A stretch of 64,000 nt of DNA, from assembly GCF_018991925.1 (NCBI RefSeq), contig NW_024711869.1:1-64000 (forward strand), in the 5' to 3' direction. Positions 46,460 to 57,431 of this stretch are shown here, in pieces. Under the pieces are notes generated by a model that saw only the letters and a list, made by a program, of their open reading frames with translations, did no database searches and was not told where the DNA came from. The translations under genes and the position numbers were made by a program. Each line of letters starts with the position of its first letter. Position 1 is the first letter of the stretch. The DNA comes from Homarus americanus (Eukaryota; Arthropoda; Malacostraca; Decapoda; Nephropidae).

Positions 46460-46965
46460 CTAGATTTTCTCCCCTCTCCCTTCTTCCTCTTCTTTCTCCC
46501 CTCTTCCTCTCCTTTCTCTCCCTCTTACCCAATTACAATTCTTTTATTTTCTCTTTCCGTCTCTACATTCTCCCCTCTTCCCTTCTCTTCTTTCCTCTCT
46601 TCTATCTTCCCTCTTCCCTCTCACCTTTCATGTCTTCTCTCACTCCTCTCAATCCCTCCCTCTCTTTTTCTCTCCTCTCTCCTTTCCCCTCTTTGTTTAA
46701 CTTTTTTCTCTTGCTATTTCCATTCTATCGTCTTATTTATTCCTCGTCTCATCTTTTTCCCCTTTTATCTACCTCTCCCTTGACCTCTTACCCCTCTCTT
46801 CTAACCCTCTTTCCCCTCTTTCCTCTCCTCTTCCTCCACTCCCTTCTCCCCAATTCCCTTCTTCCTTTTACCCTAACTTCTTCTCTTTCTCTCGTACCCT
46901 CTCTCCTCTTCCCCCTCCCCTACCCTCTCTTCCCTCTCTCTCCTGCCATTCTTCCCTCTCAAGTC
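46460..46965. repeat. Long CT-rich pyrimidine tract
   Basis: About 500 bases nearly free of purines on the plus strand, with CCCTCTTCC words. Gives a long Ser/Leu/Phe/Pro frame, an artefact. Confidence 0.9.
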
Positions 46966-47319
46966 TTCCCAAGGTGCCAAGGACTAGAAGAGGGTAACGT
47001 ATCTTTGTCACGATCGACCTCTCTCTCTCTCTCCTGGCGTCCTTCAGGGTAATGTGTGCTAACTGGGTCCTTATTAGATTATATCAACCCCTTAATTATT
47101 CTCTTCATACATGTTATTGTTCACTGTTCACTGTTCACACTAGTTATTGCTCACTGTTCATACTTGTTATTGTTTATTTATGCTGGAGAATATGTGATTA
47201 ATTTACCTATTTATGCATTTATAATAATAACAAGGGAGACGAAGTGACAGAGGGTAGGAGGAGGTGGGAGGATAGAACACCATTTGTCATCATTTTTTTC
47301 AGGGAATTTCTTGAAGAAT
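46966..47319. other. Unique stretch, nothing recognised
   Basis: Short TTCACTGTTCA direct repeats near 47120-47165 only. Confidence 0.4.
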
Positions 47320-47710
47320 TTTAGAGAGAGAGAAAGAGGGAGAGAGAGAAGGAGGGAGAGAATGAATAAGTGACAGAGAGAGAAAGAAATAACGATTGAG
47401 AGGGAGACAGAGAAAGAGGGAGAGACTGAATAAGTGAGAGAAAGAGAAAAGAAGAAAGATTGAGAGAGAGAAGAGGGAAGAGAGAGAAAGCGGGAGAGAG
47501 AGAAAGTGGGAGAGAGAGAAAGAGGGAAGAGAGAGAAAGAGGGAAAGAGAGAAAGAGGGAGAGAATAAGTGACAGAGAGAGAAAGAAATAACGATTGAGA
47601 GGGAGATGAGGGAAGAAAGAGAAAGAGGGAGAGAATGAATAAATGACAGAGAGAGAAAAGAAGAAAGATTGAGAAAGAGAAGAGGGAAGAGAGAGAAAGA
47701 GAAAGATTGA
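47320..47710. repeat. GA-rich array with a duplicated block of about 212 bp
   Basis: Two alternating units, one with AAGAAATAACGATTGAGAGG (47385 and 47582) and one with AAGAAGAAAGATTGAGA (47450 and 47657), appear twice in the same order. Confidence 0.85.
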
Positions 47711-47819
47711 TGGTATTTCTATTGAATGAAGATGGATGTGGTACAATAACACGGGAATAATACATGAATGTTTTGACAAATTTCCCCAAACTACAACGAA
47801 GGATTTTTACCATTCCATA

Positions 47820-48115
47820 ACTTAAACTAACCCCAACCTAACTTAACCTAACCTAATCTAATCTAACTTAACTTATCATTCACTAAGTTAATGTAACCTT
47901 ACCTAATTTAACCTACAGTATATCTAACTTAACCATGCTTAGGCGAGACCTTACTTAACTTTACGTAATTTAACCTCACCTAACCTAAACCTAACCTAAC
48001 CTTATTTCTCTTAATCCTTACGTAATTTAACCTAACCTTAACCTAACCTAACCTAACCTAACCTAACCTAACCTAACCTAACCTAACCTAACCTCACCTA
48101 ACCTAACCAAACGAA
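47820..48115 (-). repeat. CCTAA telomere-like block, cleanest in the window
   Basis: Diverged CCTAA words from 47820, then a perfect run of about eleven CCTAA units at 48041-48094, then two imperfect ones. On the minus strand it reads TTAGG, the arthropod telomere unit. Confidence 0.95.
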
Positions 48116-48185
48116 GGATTTTACGGTTTCCATTTTGTCAGTTTCGTATTCATGTGAAGCACTGCAAGAGTCGGATCAATATCTC

Positions 48186-48255
48186 AGTGCCATAGTGCCA
48201 AGTTGTTAACAGTGCCATAGTGCCAAGTTGTTAACAGTGCCATAGTGCCAAGATG
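48186..48255. repeat. 25-bp CAGTGCCATAGTGCCAAG repeat
   Basis: Three copies of CAGTGCCATAGTGCCAAG plus TTGTTAA. The last ends differently. More TGCCA words follow to 48370. Confidence 0.92.
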
Positions 48256-48437
48256 ACCTTTAACTACCCTACACTAAGGTCCTTATCCACTGGAGAGATC
48301 AGGTCAACTTCATAGACTTATTGAATAAAATATAAGGCTACAGTGCCATGACTTAGGGTGCCAGAGTGCCATAACACCTCCCATAGTAAGTTCTGACCTT
48401 GTGGCACCATGTTGAGGGTCATTATGAGGGCCTGGAG

Positions 48438-48450
48438 GGGTCAGAGGTCA
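48438..48450 (+). promoter_or_regulatory. DR1-type nuclear-receptor site
   Basis: GGGTCAGAGGTCA is a direct repeat of RGGTCA with a 1-base spacer, the known HNF4/USP class. Isolated, with no promoter evidence nearby. Confidence 0.3.
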
Positions 48451-48669
48451 ATTTTCTAAACTACTCGACCTCATTGATTGTGACGTCATAGGTAGATTCA
48501 AAGAGAGAGGTAATGGAAAAGAAAGTATAAGAGAGAGGAATTGGAAGAGAAAGGGAGGGACAGAGAGGAAAGGAGAGAAGACAAAGAGTTAAGAGAGAGA
48601 GAGAAAGGTGGAAGGGTTTAAAGGTATGTGAGTGTAAAAGGAACAAACAACAAAGTAGAATCTCAGTGT

Positions 48670-48735
48670 TAATAACAACAAAAACAATAACAACAACAAC
48701 AACAGCAACAACAACAACAACAACAACAATAATAA
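48670..48735. repeat. (AAC)n array
   Basis: AAC units with AAT and AGC interruptions. Confidence 0.93.
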
Positions 48736-48739
48736 TTAA

Positions 48740-49145
48740 TAAAAGAGACTATTTTTCAACCAAGTATAACTCACACCTGAACACCTTCATCAGTGTGGTA
48801 ATATTGGTAACCTTTGTTTATAGGACAACATTTGACATTAATTAATAAAATAAATGTTTATTCCATTTTCAAACAGTGACATTTGATTAAAAGGTCAAAT
48901 ATCGTGGTAATTGACGGTGATTTGTAAACAGAGAGACACAGGAGAGAGAGAGATGAAATAGACAAAGATAAAGAGGGTAGAGATAAACAGAGAGAGAATA
49001 ATAAATAAAAACATAAATAGAGAAAGACATAGAGAGAGAGGGAGACAGAGACAAGGGGAGAGACAGAGAGAGGAAAGAAGAGGGAGAGATAAGAGAGAAC
49101 AAAAATTGAACAAATGGTACAAAAACAAGATGAATGGAGACAAGA
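48740..49145. other. Unique DNA passing into GA-rich DNA
   Basis: Unique to about 48915, then GAGAGACA words. No gene supported. Confidence 0.45.

Positions 49146-49224
<79 letters not shown>
49146..49224. repeat. (AAT)n microsatellite
   Basis: About 26 AAT units without interruption. Confidence 0.98.
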
Positions 49225-49226
<2 letters not shown>

Positions 49227-49424
49227 CCTTAACAAACACTAAAATCATTCTTCTATACAATCACAACCACAATTAACAACTAAAACAAAAGACTAATACA
49301 ATTATTAAACCATTTAAACCATAAAACAAATTAGATTCCAAACACATCCAATATTAGGCAGAGAGACGCTATTAATCCGGGAAATAAGAGAAATAGCCAA
49401 ACCCATTACTGTTTTCTAGTGTAA

Positions 49425-49680
49425 TCTCTGTAATCCGGATTCTCCATTATCCGGACTCGCATGATTCGGACTCCTCGATAATCTGGACTCACATTATCCA
49501 GACTCTTCATTATCTAGACTCTTCACTATCCGGACTAAACTATCCGTACGCCCATTATTTGGACTCTCTCCTATCCGGACTCTCCATTATCCAGACTCCC
49601 CACTACCTGGACTCTCCATTATCCAGTTTCCCCTATAATCTGGACTCTCTAATATCCGGACACCCCGATAATCCGGGCCC
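49425..49680. repeat. ATTATCCGGACTCTCC minisatellite
   Basis: About 13 degenerate copies of an 18-20 base unit with the core ATCCGGACTC. AATCCGG / CCGGATT words make it partly self-complementary. Confidence 0.85.
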
Positions 49681-49743
49681 ATGTACTGATTAAGGAGATA
49701 ATCAGTGTTTCCTATGGTAATATAACAGTCATGAAATTCACAC

Positions 49744-50090
49744 CTCTCTCTCTCTCTCTCTCTCTCTCAATACCACACACACACACACACATAATGGTCA
49801 ACTCGTACCAACATATCCACGTCTACCACTTGTCAGAATCCAATTTAAACTTATTCGTCCTGTCCTCATGTCCTGCCTATCCTCTATCCGTCTAAGGTTG
49901 TGGCTCTATCCTTTCATCCATGTTGGGTATCTGTCTGTCTATCTGTCTATCTGTCTGTCTATCTGTCTATCTGTCTATCTTTCTGTCTGTCTGTCTGTTT
50001 GTCTTCTCTTTTTTCTTTCTTTTTCATACATACAGTTCATACATACATACATACATACATACATACATACATACATACATACATACATAC
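49744..50090. repeat. (CT)n, (AC)n, (CTGT/CTAT)n and (CATA)n cluster
   Basis: (CT)n at 49745-49768, (AC)n at 49774-49790, CTGTCTAT units at 49930-50002, CATA at 50036-50090, with unique DNA between. Confidence 0.92.
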
Positions 50091-50464
50091 TCCCAGGTGT
50101 GTCAGAGGTGAGCCTTTTGTATTACCTGTAAAACTCTAATCCCAAAGGTTCTTAAATTGATTTTTTCTCGGCAGGTGAAGAGGAAAGAATGGCTCCTCAT
50201 TAAAATTCGACAGAAAGATGGACTGTTAAAATTATCTTACGTTAATTTATTTTTCTCCTAAGTCTTTAATGTAACAACGTTTATTATTGATTGCCTTAGC
50301 TTATGAAGTTGGATTTACAATGGTTCTTTTGCTTTTATTTCTCGTAAGTTATTCTTTTAATCTATGGCCTAAAAATCGATTCTCAAATATTTCTACGTTA
50401 AAATTTTTTTCTTAATTCGAGAGATGAGAAGTAATTTAAATGTTTATTTAGATAAATATTACGT
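50091..50464. other. AT-rich unique stretch, nothing recognised
   Basis: No supported feature. Confidence 0.45.
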
Positions 50465-50740
50465 CAGGTTTATACTGAGGCTCTACCTTAACTAGATACG
50501 TTCACTTAACACTGAGACTCTACCTTAACACTGAGACTCTACCTTAACTAGATACGTTCACTTAACACTGAGACTCTACCTTAACACTGAGGCTCTACCT
50601 TAACACTGAGACTCCACCTTAACACTGAGACTCTACCTTAACACTGAGGCTCTACCTTAACTAGATACGTTCACTTAACACTGAGACTCTACCTTAACAC
50701 TGAGACTCTGCCTTAACTAGATACGTTCACTTAACACTAG
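50465..50740. repeat. 19-bp ACCTTAACACTGAGACTCT minisatellite with higher-order unit
   Basis: About ten copies of the 19-base unit. The segment AACTAGATACGTTCACTTAA is inserted four times, marking a larger composite unit. Confidence 0.95.
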
Positions 50741-50984
50741 GAGACAAAATTAACGGAGATAATCGCGGTAAAGAGAGAGGCCCTTGGAGACGGTCTCATA
50801 TCTCAAGTGTCTCATCTTAACCCCTTGACAGGAATCGTCTCGTCCGGAAGTACGATTTTCTGGCTGTTGAGAGATACTGTCTGGAGACTTTACCCAGGAG
50901 ATAGTCTTGGAGACTTTGGGGGTTTAATTTTTACCTGATTCACCCGTTTAAGAATCAGAATCTGATCTTCTCATCGCATCTGAT

Positions 50985-51165
50985 TTGCCACCTAAATACA
51001 CCTGATTCACTTAAATCCACACTGATCCACCTCAACGAACCTAATCCACTTATAAACCACACAGATCCACCTCAACGCACCTAATCACTTTATATCACTG
51101 ATCCACCTCAACGCACCTAATCCACTTTTGTATCCACACTGATCCACCAAGCCAATCAGACTCGC
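50985..51165. repeat. Approx. 43-bp degenerate repeat
   Basis: Four diverged copies containing CTGATCCACCTCAACGCACC followed by TAATCCACTT. Confidence 0.85.
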
Positions 51166-51238
51166 CTCCATTCATTGTGTAGTTTCGAATCTACCAAAAA
51201 ATTTACTGAAGCTTCAAGTACAGGGCCACGGGTTCTGC

Positions 51239-51281
<43 letters not shown>

Positions 51282-51371
51282 TGTGTGTGTGTGTGTGTGT
51301 GCAAGAGAGGAAGGTTATCAACGTACACATGTATATATAAAAAAACAAAATCAAACATTACAAGGTCATTT

Positions 51372-51427
<56 letters not shown>
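51239..51427. repeat. (GT)n and (AC)n inverted pair
   Basis: (GT)n at 51241-51300 and (AC)n at 51374-51427, complementary and about 73 bases apart. Confidence 0.96.
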
Positions 51428-51429
<2 letters not shown>

Positions 51430-51431
<2 letters not shown>

Positions 51432-51964
51432 ATATAGAGAAACTAGGACCTGGTAACCCCTCTCTCAACCCCTTCTCCCCTCCTCCTCCCCTCCCTTCCC
51501 ACTTCACCCCCCTCCCTCCTGGATTACTGGAATTTAGCGGGTTTACAATGGGATTACCCAACGTGGTAGTTCGCTGGAGAGTTGTGGGTCATCTTCAATG
51601 CCGAGTTGGTCGTTAGTGTATCTCTAACTGTAGTTGATTGGCACTTCAGGGTAGTACAGGTGAGGATGGCCCTGTTAGTCTCTCTCTCTCTCTTTTTCTC
51701 TCTCTTCCTAACTCAGGGCTCAGGTCACCTCAGCCCTGATGGGTGTTTGTAGGGTCTAGGGGCTGATTAAGGGCCTATTGGGGGTTTTAATTGGTGGTCA
51801 ATTGGGGTATATATATAAGGGCTAATTAAGGGTCTATTTAGGAATTATGATTGAGGCTTTAGGGGCTACAAGGGTCTATTTGAGGGGTTTAGTTAAATGG
51901 CTATTAGAGGTTATAATTAAAAACCTCCTGGGGTGTAATGGGCATAGCGATGGTTCCTTGTCGG
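51430..51964. other. Unique stretch with GGGTCTATT-like words
   Basis: CT-rich at 51455-51520. GGGGCTAATTAAGGGTCTATT words recur in 51740-51900. No gene supported. Confidence 0.45.
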
Positions 51965-52375
51965 CGGTGTGGAGGGAGGTGTGGAGGAGGGTGTGGAGGA
52001 GGGTGTGGAGGGAGGAGGGTGTGGAGGGGAGGGTGTGGAGGGTGTGGAGGAGGTGTGGAGGGGGTGTGGAGGAGGGTGTGGAGGAGGGTGTGGAGGAGGG
52101 TGTGGAGGAGGGTGTGGAGGAGGGTGTGGAGGAGGGGGTGTGGAGGGAGGGGTGTGGAGGGTGTGGAGGAGGGTGTGGAGGAGGGTGTGATGTGGAGGGG
52201 GTGTGGAGGAGGGTGTGGAGGGAGGGTGTGGAGGAGGGAGGGGTGTGGAGGAGGGGTGTGGTGTGGAGGAGGGTGGGAGGAGGGTGTGGAGGGTGTGGAG
52301 GGAGGTGTGGAGGGTGTGGAGGAGGGTGTGGAGGAGGGTGGGAGGAGGGTGTGGAGGAGGGTGTGGAGGAGGTAG
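51965..52375. repeat. 12-bp GGTGTGGAGGAG array
   Basis: About 33 units of 12 bases with G-run indels. All frames on both strands stay open (Val-Trp-Arg-Arg, Cys-Gly-Gly-Gly, Pro/His/Ser), so the 170-232 codon frames are artefacts. Confidence 0.96.
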
Positions 52376-52439
52376 GAAGAGGGGATGGTACAGGTACAGG
52401 TACAAAATATCCCGTGAAAATAAATAGAAAGACATAAAG

Positions 52440-52505
52440 AAAGTAAAAAATAGAAAGAGAGAGAGAGATAAAGAGAGAGAGAGAGATAAAGAGAGAGAGA
52501 AAGGA
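52440..52505. repeat. GAGAGATAAA repeat
   Basis: Three copies of a unit of about 20 bases, GAGAGAGAGAGATAAA. Confidence 0.85.
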
Positions 52506-52612
52506 AAAATTTTGCTCCATGTCTAAAACTAACCAATAAAGTTAATGTCTGACACAAAAGCCATAAAATCCCAGCCAGAGGAGCCACGTGTGTCTGACTC
52601 ACTTACAGTTAC

Positions 52613-52878
52613 ATAGACATAGACATAGACATAGACATAGACTAAGACATAGACATAGACATAGACTAAGACATAGACAGACATAGACATAGACATAGAC
52701 TAAGACATAGACATAGACATAGACATAGACATAGACTAAGACATAGACATAGACTAAGACATAGACATAGACATAGACATAGACATAGACTAAGACATAG
52801 ACATAGACTAAGACATAGACATAGACTAAGACATAGACATAGACTAAGACATAGACTAAGACACAGACATAGACATAA
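52613..52878. repeat. (ACATAG)n hexanucleotide array
   Basis: About 44 hexamers. ACATAG is replaced by ACTAAG at irregular intervals (every 2-6 units). Confidence 0.97.
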
Positions 52879-52879
52879 T

Positions 52880-53681
52880 TTATATACAACATAGACAATA
52901 AATAGAGACTTAAGTGTCATTATATATTCTAAGTTAATATCATATTACTTATAAGTTATGTAAGTGTCTTAAGTATGTCTTGTTATGTCTTCAGAATAAT
53001 AACTAACATGTCTTTGTTGTTTATGTTGTGGATGTCAGCTGAGTTTGTTAGTTTGTTTGTTTCTTTTTATGCCGTCAGCTGATCGTGAGTGTCAGCTGAG
53101 TATCTTTAAGTCAGCCATTGTCATCACCATAATAATGATCATTTTATACAAATTATTAATCATTTGTTACCTGTGCTAATTAGTCCTTGTTTATGTGATG
53201 AGACAGGTGATGTATGGGGTGAATCTCTCTCTCTCTCTCTCTCTCTCTACAGTATCAGAACAATTAACTTTAAGCTTTTTAGAGTAAACAGTTGATTGCC
53301 ATCTTCGTCAACTTCCGTTTGTTTACGTTTTTCTTGTCTGTAAATCTTCCTTCCTGTATTGGCTTTGTCGACTTAATCTCAGCGATCGTGTAAAGCCTCC
53401 CAGGTGGATTGTTGTTGTTTACCGGAAGCTGGGCGAATAACGTAACTAATTAACTCTCTCTAGAATACCTGAATATCACCTGAAATTACCATCGATATGT
53501 AAACAATGGGCGAGTAATTAAGGTAATGATACACCTGTTGTAATGTTTTCCTCTCGTGGTGAGTTGTTTTTTTTTGGGGGGGGGGAGGTGATTTTGTTTG
53601 TTGTTGTGGATGTCTTAATGTAGTCTTCCTTGACACAGGTTCTGCTCTAAGCAAGACCTCCTCGTCACAGGGCCGCCGTGA

Positions 53682-53683
<2 letters not shown>
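52880..53683. other. Unique DNA, nothing recognised
   Basis: Includes (CT)n at 53224-53248 and a G-run near 53576-53585. No supported gene. Confidence 0.45.
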
Positions 53684-53717
<34 letters not shown>

Positions 53718-54500
53718 TAACGGTTTATTAAGAAAATATGGCATCCCAAAGGCTGAAAATATACAATGAACAGAGATGATAAGTTACATATGGTGAAATC
53801 GGGGAGTGGGTCACTTGATTGACAAAAGCTTTCAATACAGATACATAAGAAACATAGAGTCAACATATAGATTAACTGTAGATCTGGTACTGTGGGAGCT
53901 GGTACTGTGGGAGCTGGTCTGTAGACATTCTTGTGACCTTATGTCGGCGCCAACAAAGTCCTTCCCATTGTGTTGATGGCAGTTGTACCTGACTGATAAG
54001 CCGCTACTTCGCTGCAGATGTACCACGTGGTCCGGGTAGATCCTCCAGCTCACACAGGGTGTTGGAGATGGTTCTTGTTCCTCATATGATGTCGTTAGGA
54101 ATTCATAATTCCTCACCTGGGTGGAGTAGGGAGTCCTCATTTCTCTCCTGGTGTAGTTTGGAGTGTTTCTCGGCTTCTCATCCAGTGTTGGGGGTGGCGA
54201 GTGTACCGCGGGCTGGGTGCGTCGGGTCAACATTGGCCGCTAAGTACTGATTGTCGCTCTAACAGTTGTTTCTTCGTTTCGAGTTGAAATTGACACTTTT
54301 GTATATCAGTTGTGGGTTGATCGTCAATCTTTGCACGGTACTGTTGGTGGGAGGATGTTGATAAATCCAGATGGGGAGGGGGAAGGGCCCGACAAACCAG
54401 GCTGGCAGCACACGACCTTACCCTATGAAGGTCCTCCTCGACACGTTGACTCGGGATGGGAGGGCAAAAAGTTGGAATTGTTGTGGGTTCCTGTCTCTCT
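53684..54500 (-). mobile_element. Retroelement fragment with (ATT)n tail, minus strand
   Basis: On the minus strand the sequence ends with TTGTATATTTTCAGCCTTTG, a TTAATAAACCG signal and (ATT)n (53684-53717), the same tail as at 21820-21905 and 26485-26546. Upstream, one minus frame is open from about 54490 to 54239 and an overlapping one at 54233-53832, together most of the 800 bases. I do not recognise RT motifs, so the coding part may be another region of the element or a non-autonomous version. The left border is a (TC)n repeat at 54493-54515. Confidence 0.5.
53832..54233 (-). CDS. Hypothetical 133-residue ORF inside a retroelement fragment
   Basis: An ATG-started frame in non-repetitive DNA with about 45-50% G+C, starting MLTRRTQPAVHSPPPTL and ending SMFLMYLY. 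The N-terminal half is rich in Pro, Thr and Arg. Near residues 100-112 there is a short SSHST tandem. No signal peptide, membrane segment or known domain was recognised. It contains CCCAG|GTGAGG (54118/54117), a good donor-like site, so part of it could be exonic. It sits just upstream of the retroelement tail on the same strand, so it most likely belongs to that element, possibly as a truncated end of a longer ORF whose earlier part continues in another frame up to about 54490. Confidence 0.3.
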   Translation of the reverse strand: MLTRRTQPAVHSPPPTLDEKPRNTPNYTRREMRTPYSTQVRNYEFLTTSYEEQEPSPTPCVSWRIYPDHVVHLQRSSGLSVRYNCHQHNGKDFVGADIRSQECLQTSSHSTSSHSTRSTVNLYVDSMFLMYLY

Positions 54501-54515
54501 CTCTCTCTCTCTCAA

Positions 54516-54889
54516 CGCCTACTGGGGATTCCTAGCACACCTACGCAGCACTCCCAGCTCTTCACCCAGCACTCCCAGCATCTACTTATTCTACCTCACA
54601 CAGGACTCACCTAATCTACCTCACCCACCTCACGTTGACAACATCTGATAGGTTCACGTAACAGCTGAGAGTCCCTGAGAAGTTAACACGCGCCGTAGCT
54701 TCAAGTAAAGCCATATCGATTTCTTATCCCCCGTACCAGCAGTTCCTTTAAGGTAGATAATCCCTTTTTATCACTCAGGATTTTGAACCTTATGAATGTG
54801 CCGCCCAAGGTCTAAAAGGGCACATCTTTTTTTTTCATGGCCTAGCGGTGACAGGCGAGTATTAAAAGCTATTTGAGGCAAGAAAGTGC
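54516..54889. other. Unique DNA, nothing recognised
   Basis: A plus frame starting near 54250 stays open to 54648 across a short (CT)n, opposite to the retroelement frames, and is regarded as their shadow. No other feature. Confidence 0.4.
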
Positions 54890-56540
54890 GATAAAAATAG
54901 GCCATAAGATAATGTACGATAAAAGGAACTATAATAAATATAGGAACTGGGAAAAACACGACAAACAGCGTAATAAGCATAAAACATAATAAAAGAAGAG
55001 AATAAGAAAAAATAGGATAAAGAGGGAGATAACGAAATACATAATAAAGTAGTAAATAATAAAGAATAGAAAAAAAGACGATTAAAGAAGGAAATATGTA
55101 ATAATAGGAGAATAAAAGCCATGTGAAGTGAAAAGATGATAACTGGGGTATAATGAAAAATCCAGAATAATTTTACGAAGATAAGGAAGGGAGGAAACGC
55201 CAATTACTACATTCAAACTCTTGATAGAACTAGGAAATGATAAAAACATGTGATAAATATGTAAACAAGAAGGAATGGAGGATAAGAAACGACAGATAAA
55301 CTAGAGACTTGATAAATATAGTAGATAGTAAAAGGAATTGATAAAGTAATAATAACAAGAAACAACAATAAATGAGGAATAATGGAAAATATAAAAACAA
55401 ACAATCCAGTTCTTCATAAATACGGAAACATGACGAAAGAGGAGACAGTGAAAAACATGAATAAATATGGAAGAACAAGAAACAGCTGATAACAGAAACT
55501 AAGAATAAATGAGGAAATAAGACAAACAAATAACGAATGAGAATAACAAAGAGAATTTACGATAACGAAAATAGTAATAAAAATAAAAGAATAAAAATGC
55601 GAATATATGATAACGAAGAATATTGATAAAATTAAAAATAAAGAAAAATGCTGATAAATGGGAAGAAGAAATGTCACAATAACAGATATAATAAAAGGAA
55701 AAATACAATAAAGAAAAAAATATATTTACAAAAATGTAAAAACGACAAAATATGGAATAAATTAGGAAGAATGAAATGATCGATAAAAAAGATGCATAAT
55801 GAATAATTGATAAAAGAAGACACAACGTAATAGGAAATAAATAGAATATAACAAGGCTCAAATAAACGAAAGAGGAAGAAAAAAGATTCATTGATAACCA
55901 ATACAGTGTTAAGAAAGAGACCTAATACACACTTGATAAATGAAGGAACAACGAGAAACAGGAAAAAACACGATAAAATATAATAACGAACGAACAGGGA
56001 AATAGAAAAAAATACAATAACTTAAGGATTTATCGTAAGAGGACGTAATAGAGAATTGATAAAGATAAGAATAGCAATAATGACGAATAAAACCCTATAA
56101 AAGCAGAGAAATATTAATAAAAGGAGGAACAAGCGATAGCACGGTAACCCTATAGATATCAAGGAAAAGGCAACGGAAAACACTTGATAAAGATGAGACT
56201 TGGGATAAAATAGAATAATAACCTGATAATAGCAACAAACACAAGAGAATGAGAAAATAAAAGAAATTCACTGATAAACTGCAATATAAAGACGTGATTA
56301 TGAGGGAATAACATACATAATTGATAAACCAGAAAACGCAAAAAGAAAATAGGCGATAATCACCAAGATTACACGATGGAAACTCGATAAAGACGCCAGA
56401 AACAGGAATAAACAAGGAGATAGAGAAAAACCCCGATAATTGAAGACTAAAACAGATGTAGATGATACAAACAAGTGATAAAGGATAGAATAGGTCATAA
56501 ATACCAATAATAGGATACAAATAGGTGATGAAAGTGGAGA
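54890..56540 (+). repeat. 1.65-kb A-rich, GATAA-rich degenerate tract
   Basis: The plus strand is strikingly A-rich and poor in C and T. T occurs mostly within GATAA, AATAA or ATGA. TTGATAAA or GATAAAA words return every 20-40 bases without exact copies, suggesting a very old satellite. The complementary strand is T-rich, so several frames of 60-165 codons rich in Phe, Leu, Ile, Tyr and Ser are open. They change frame repeatedly and are treated as compositional artefacts. Confidence 0.7.
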
Positions 56541-56627
56541 TGGTAAATTTTACGTTACCTGAGGGTATGAAGCGAAGAGGGAGGTGCACCACGAACTAGC
56601 AGTAGTAGGACTAGAGGTAGTAATGGT

Positions 56628-56631
56628 AGTG

Positions 56632-56672
<41 letters not shown>

Positions 56673-56895
56673 TAAGATCACCACTAAACTTCTTTAAAAT
56701 CTGATACGTACGGCCACTGAGAGTGAGAGAAAGTGAGAGAAAGTGAGAGAAAAAGAGAGAAAAAATGATAAATATCTCAAAAAGAAAAAAAAAGATAAGA
56801 AAAACACGAAAAATAAGAGAACAGGAGAATAACTTACACACGCAGGAATAGATAGATAGATAGATCGATAGATAAATAGATAGATAGATAGATAG
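56628..56895. repeat. (TAG)n, GTGAGAGAAA and (GATA)n arrays
   Basis: (TAG)n at 56632-56672, GTGAGAGAAA units at 56720-56765, (GATA)n at 56849-56895. Confidence 0.92.
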
Positions 56896-57044
56896 TGTGT
56901 GTGTTTGCGTGAGAGAGGGATTAAGAACCAGTGGAACTTTGAGTGAGAGGGAGAGTGGTAGAGAGAGCCTCACACTGCGCCCGTCTGCTGATTGAACGTG
57001 CTGGCAACTAGTAGCTTCAGGGTGGGTGTGTGCTGCCGTGCCGG

Positions 57045-57165
57045 GTGAGAGGGTGGCGGGGGTGAGGGAGGGAGAGGGGGTGTGGGGGTGAGTGGGAGTG
57101 GGAATAAGGGAGGGAGAGGGGGTGTGGGGGTGAGGGAGGGAGAGGGAGTGTGGGGGTGAGGAGGA
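57045..57165. repeat. Approx. 40-bp G-rich minisatellite
   Basis: Three copies of a unit containing GAGGGAGGGAGAGGGGGTGT. Many G runs in register. Confidence 0.9.
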
Positions 57166-57199
57166 GAGTAAGAAGGGTGATGGAAGGAAAGAAAGATAA

Positions 57200-57375
57200 A
57201 GAGAGAGAGCGAGAGAGAGAGAGAGTGAGAGAGAGAGAGAGAGACTCAAGACAGTACTTAACATCTGCCTCAACTCTTACTGTTACTTGTTGAATGTACT
57301 CTCTCTCTCTTTTCTTCTCTCTCTCTCTCAGTTAAAAAGCACAGTTGACTCAAAGACACAAGAAGGTAATGTGGT

Positions 57376-57431
<56 letters not shown>

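Noticed and set aside
51876..52602. Frames of 145-232 codons on both strands
   Set aside because: 12-bp unit without stops, open in all six frames.
54250..54648. Plus-strand frame of about 112-133 codons
   Set aside because: Opposite to two open minus frames of the retroelement fragment on the tail-bearing strand, and it crosses a (CT)n run. Taken as a shadow, although it is not excluded.
54862..56592. Hydrophobic minus-strand frames resembling membrane receptors
   Set aside because: They result from T-rich composition, switch frames repeatedly, and have no conserved motifs or splice order. A single receptor gene would keep one frame.
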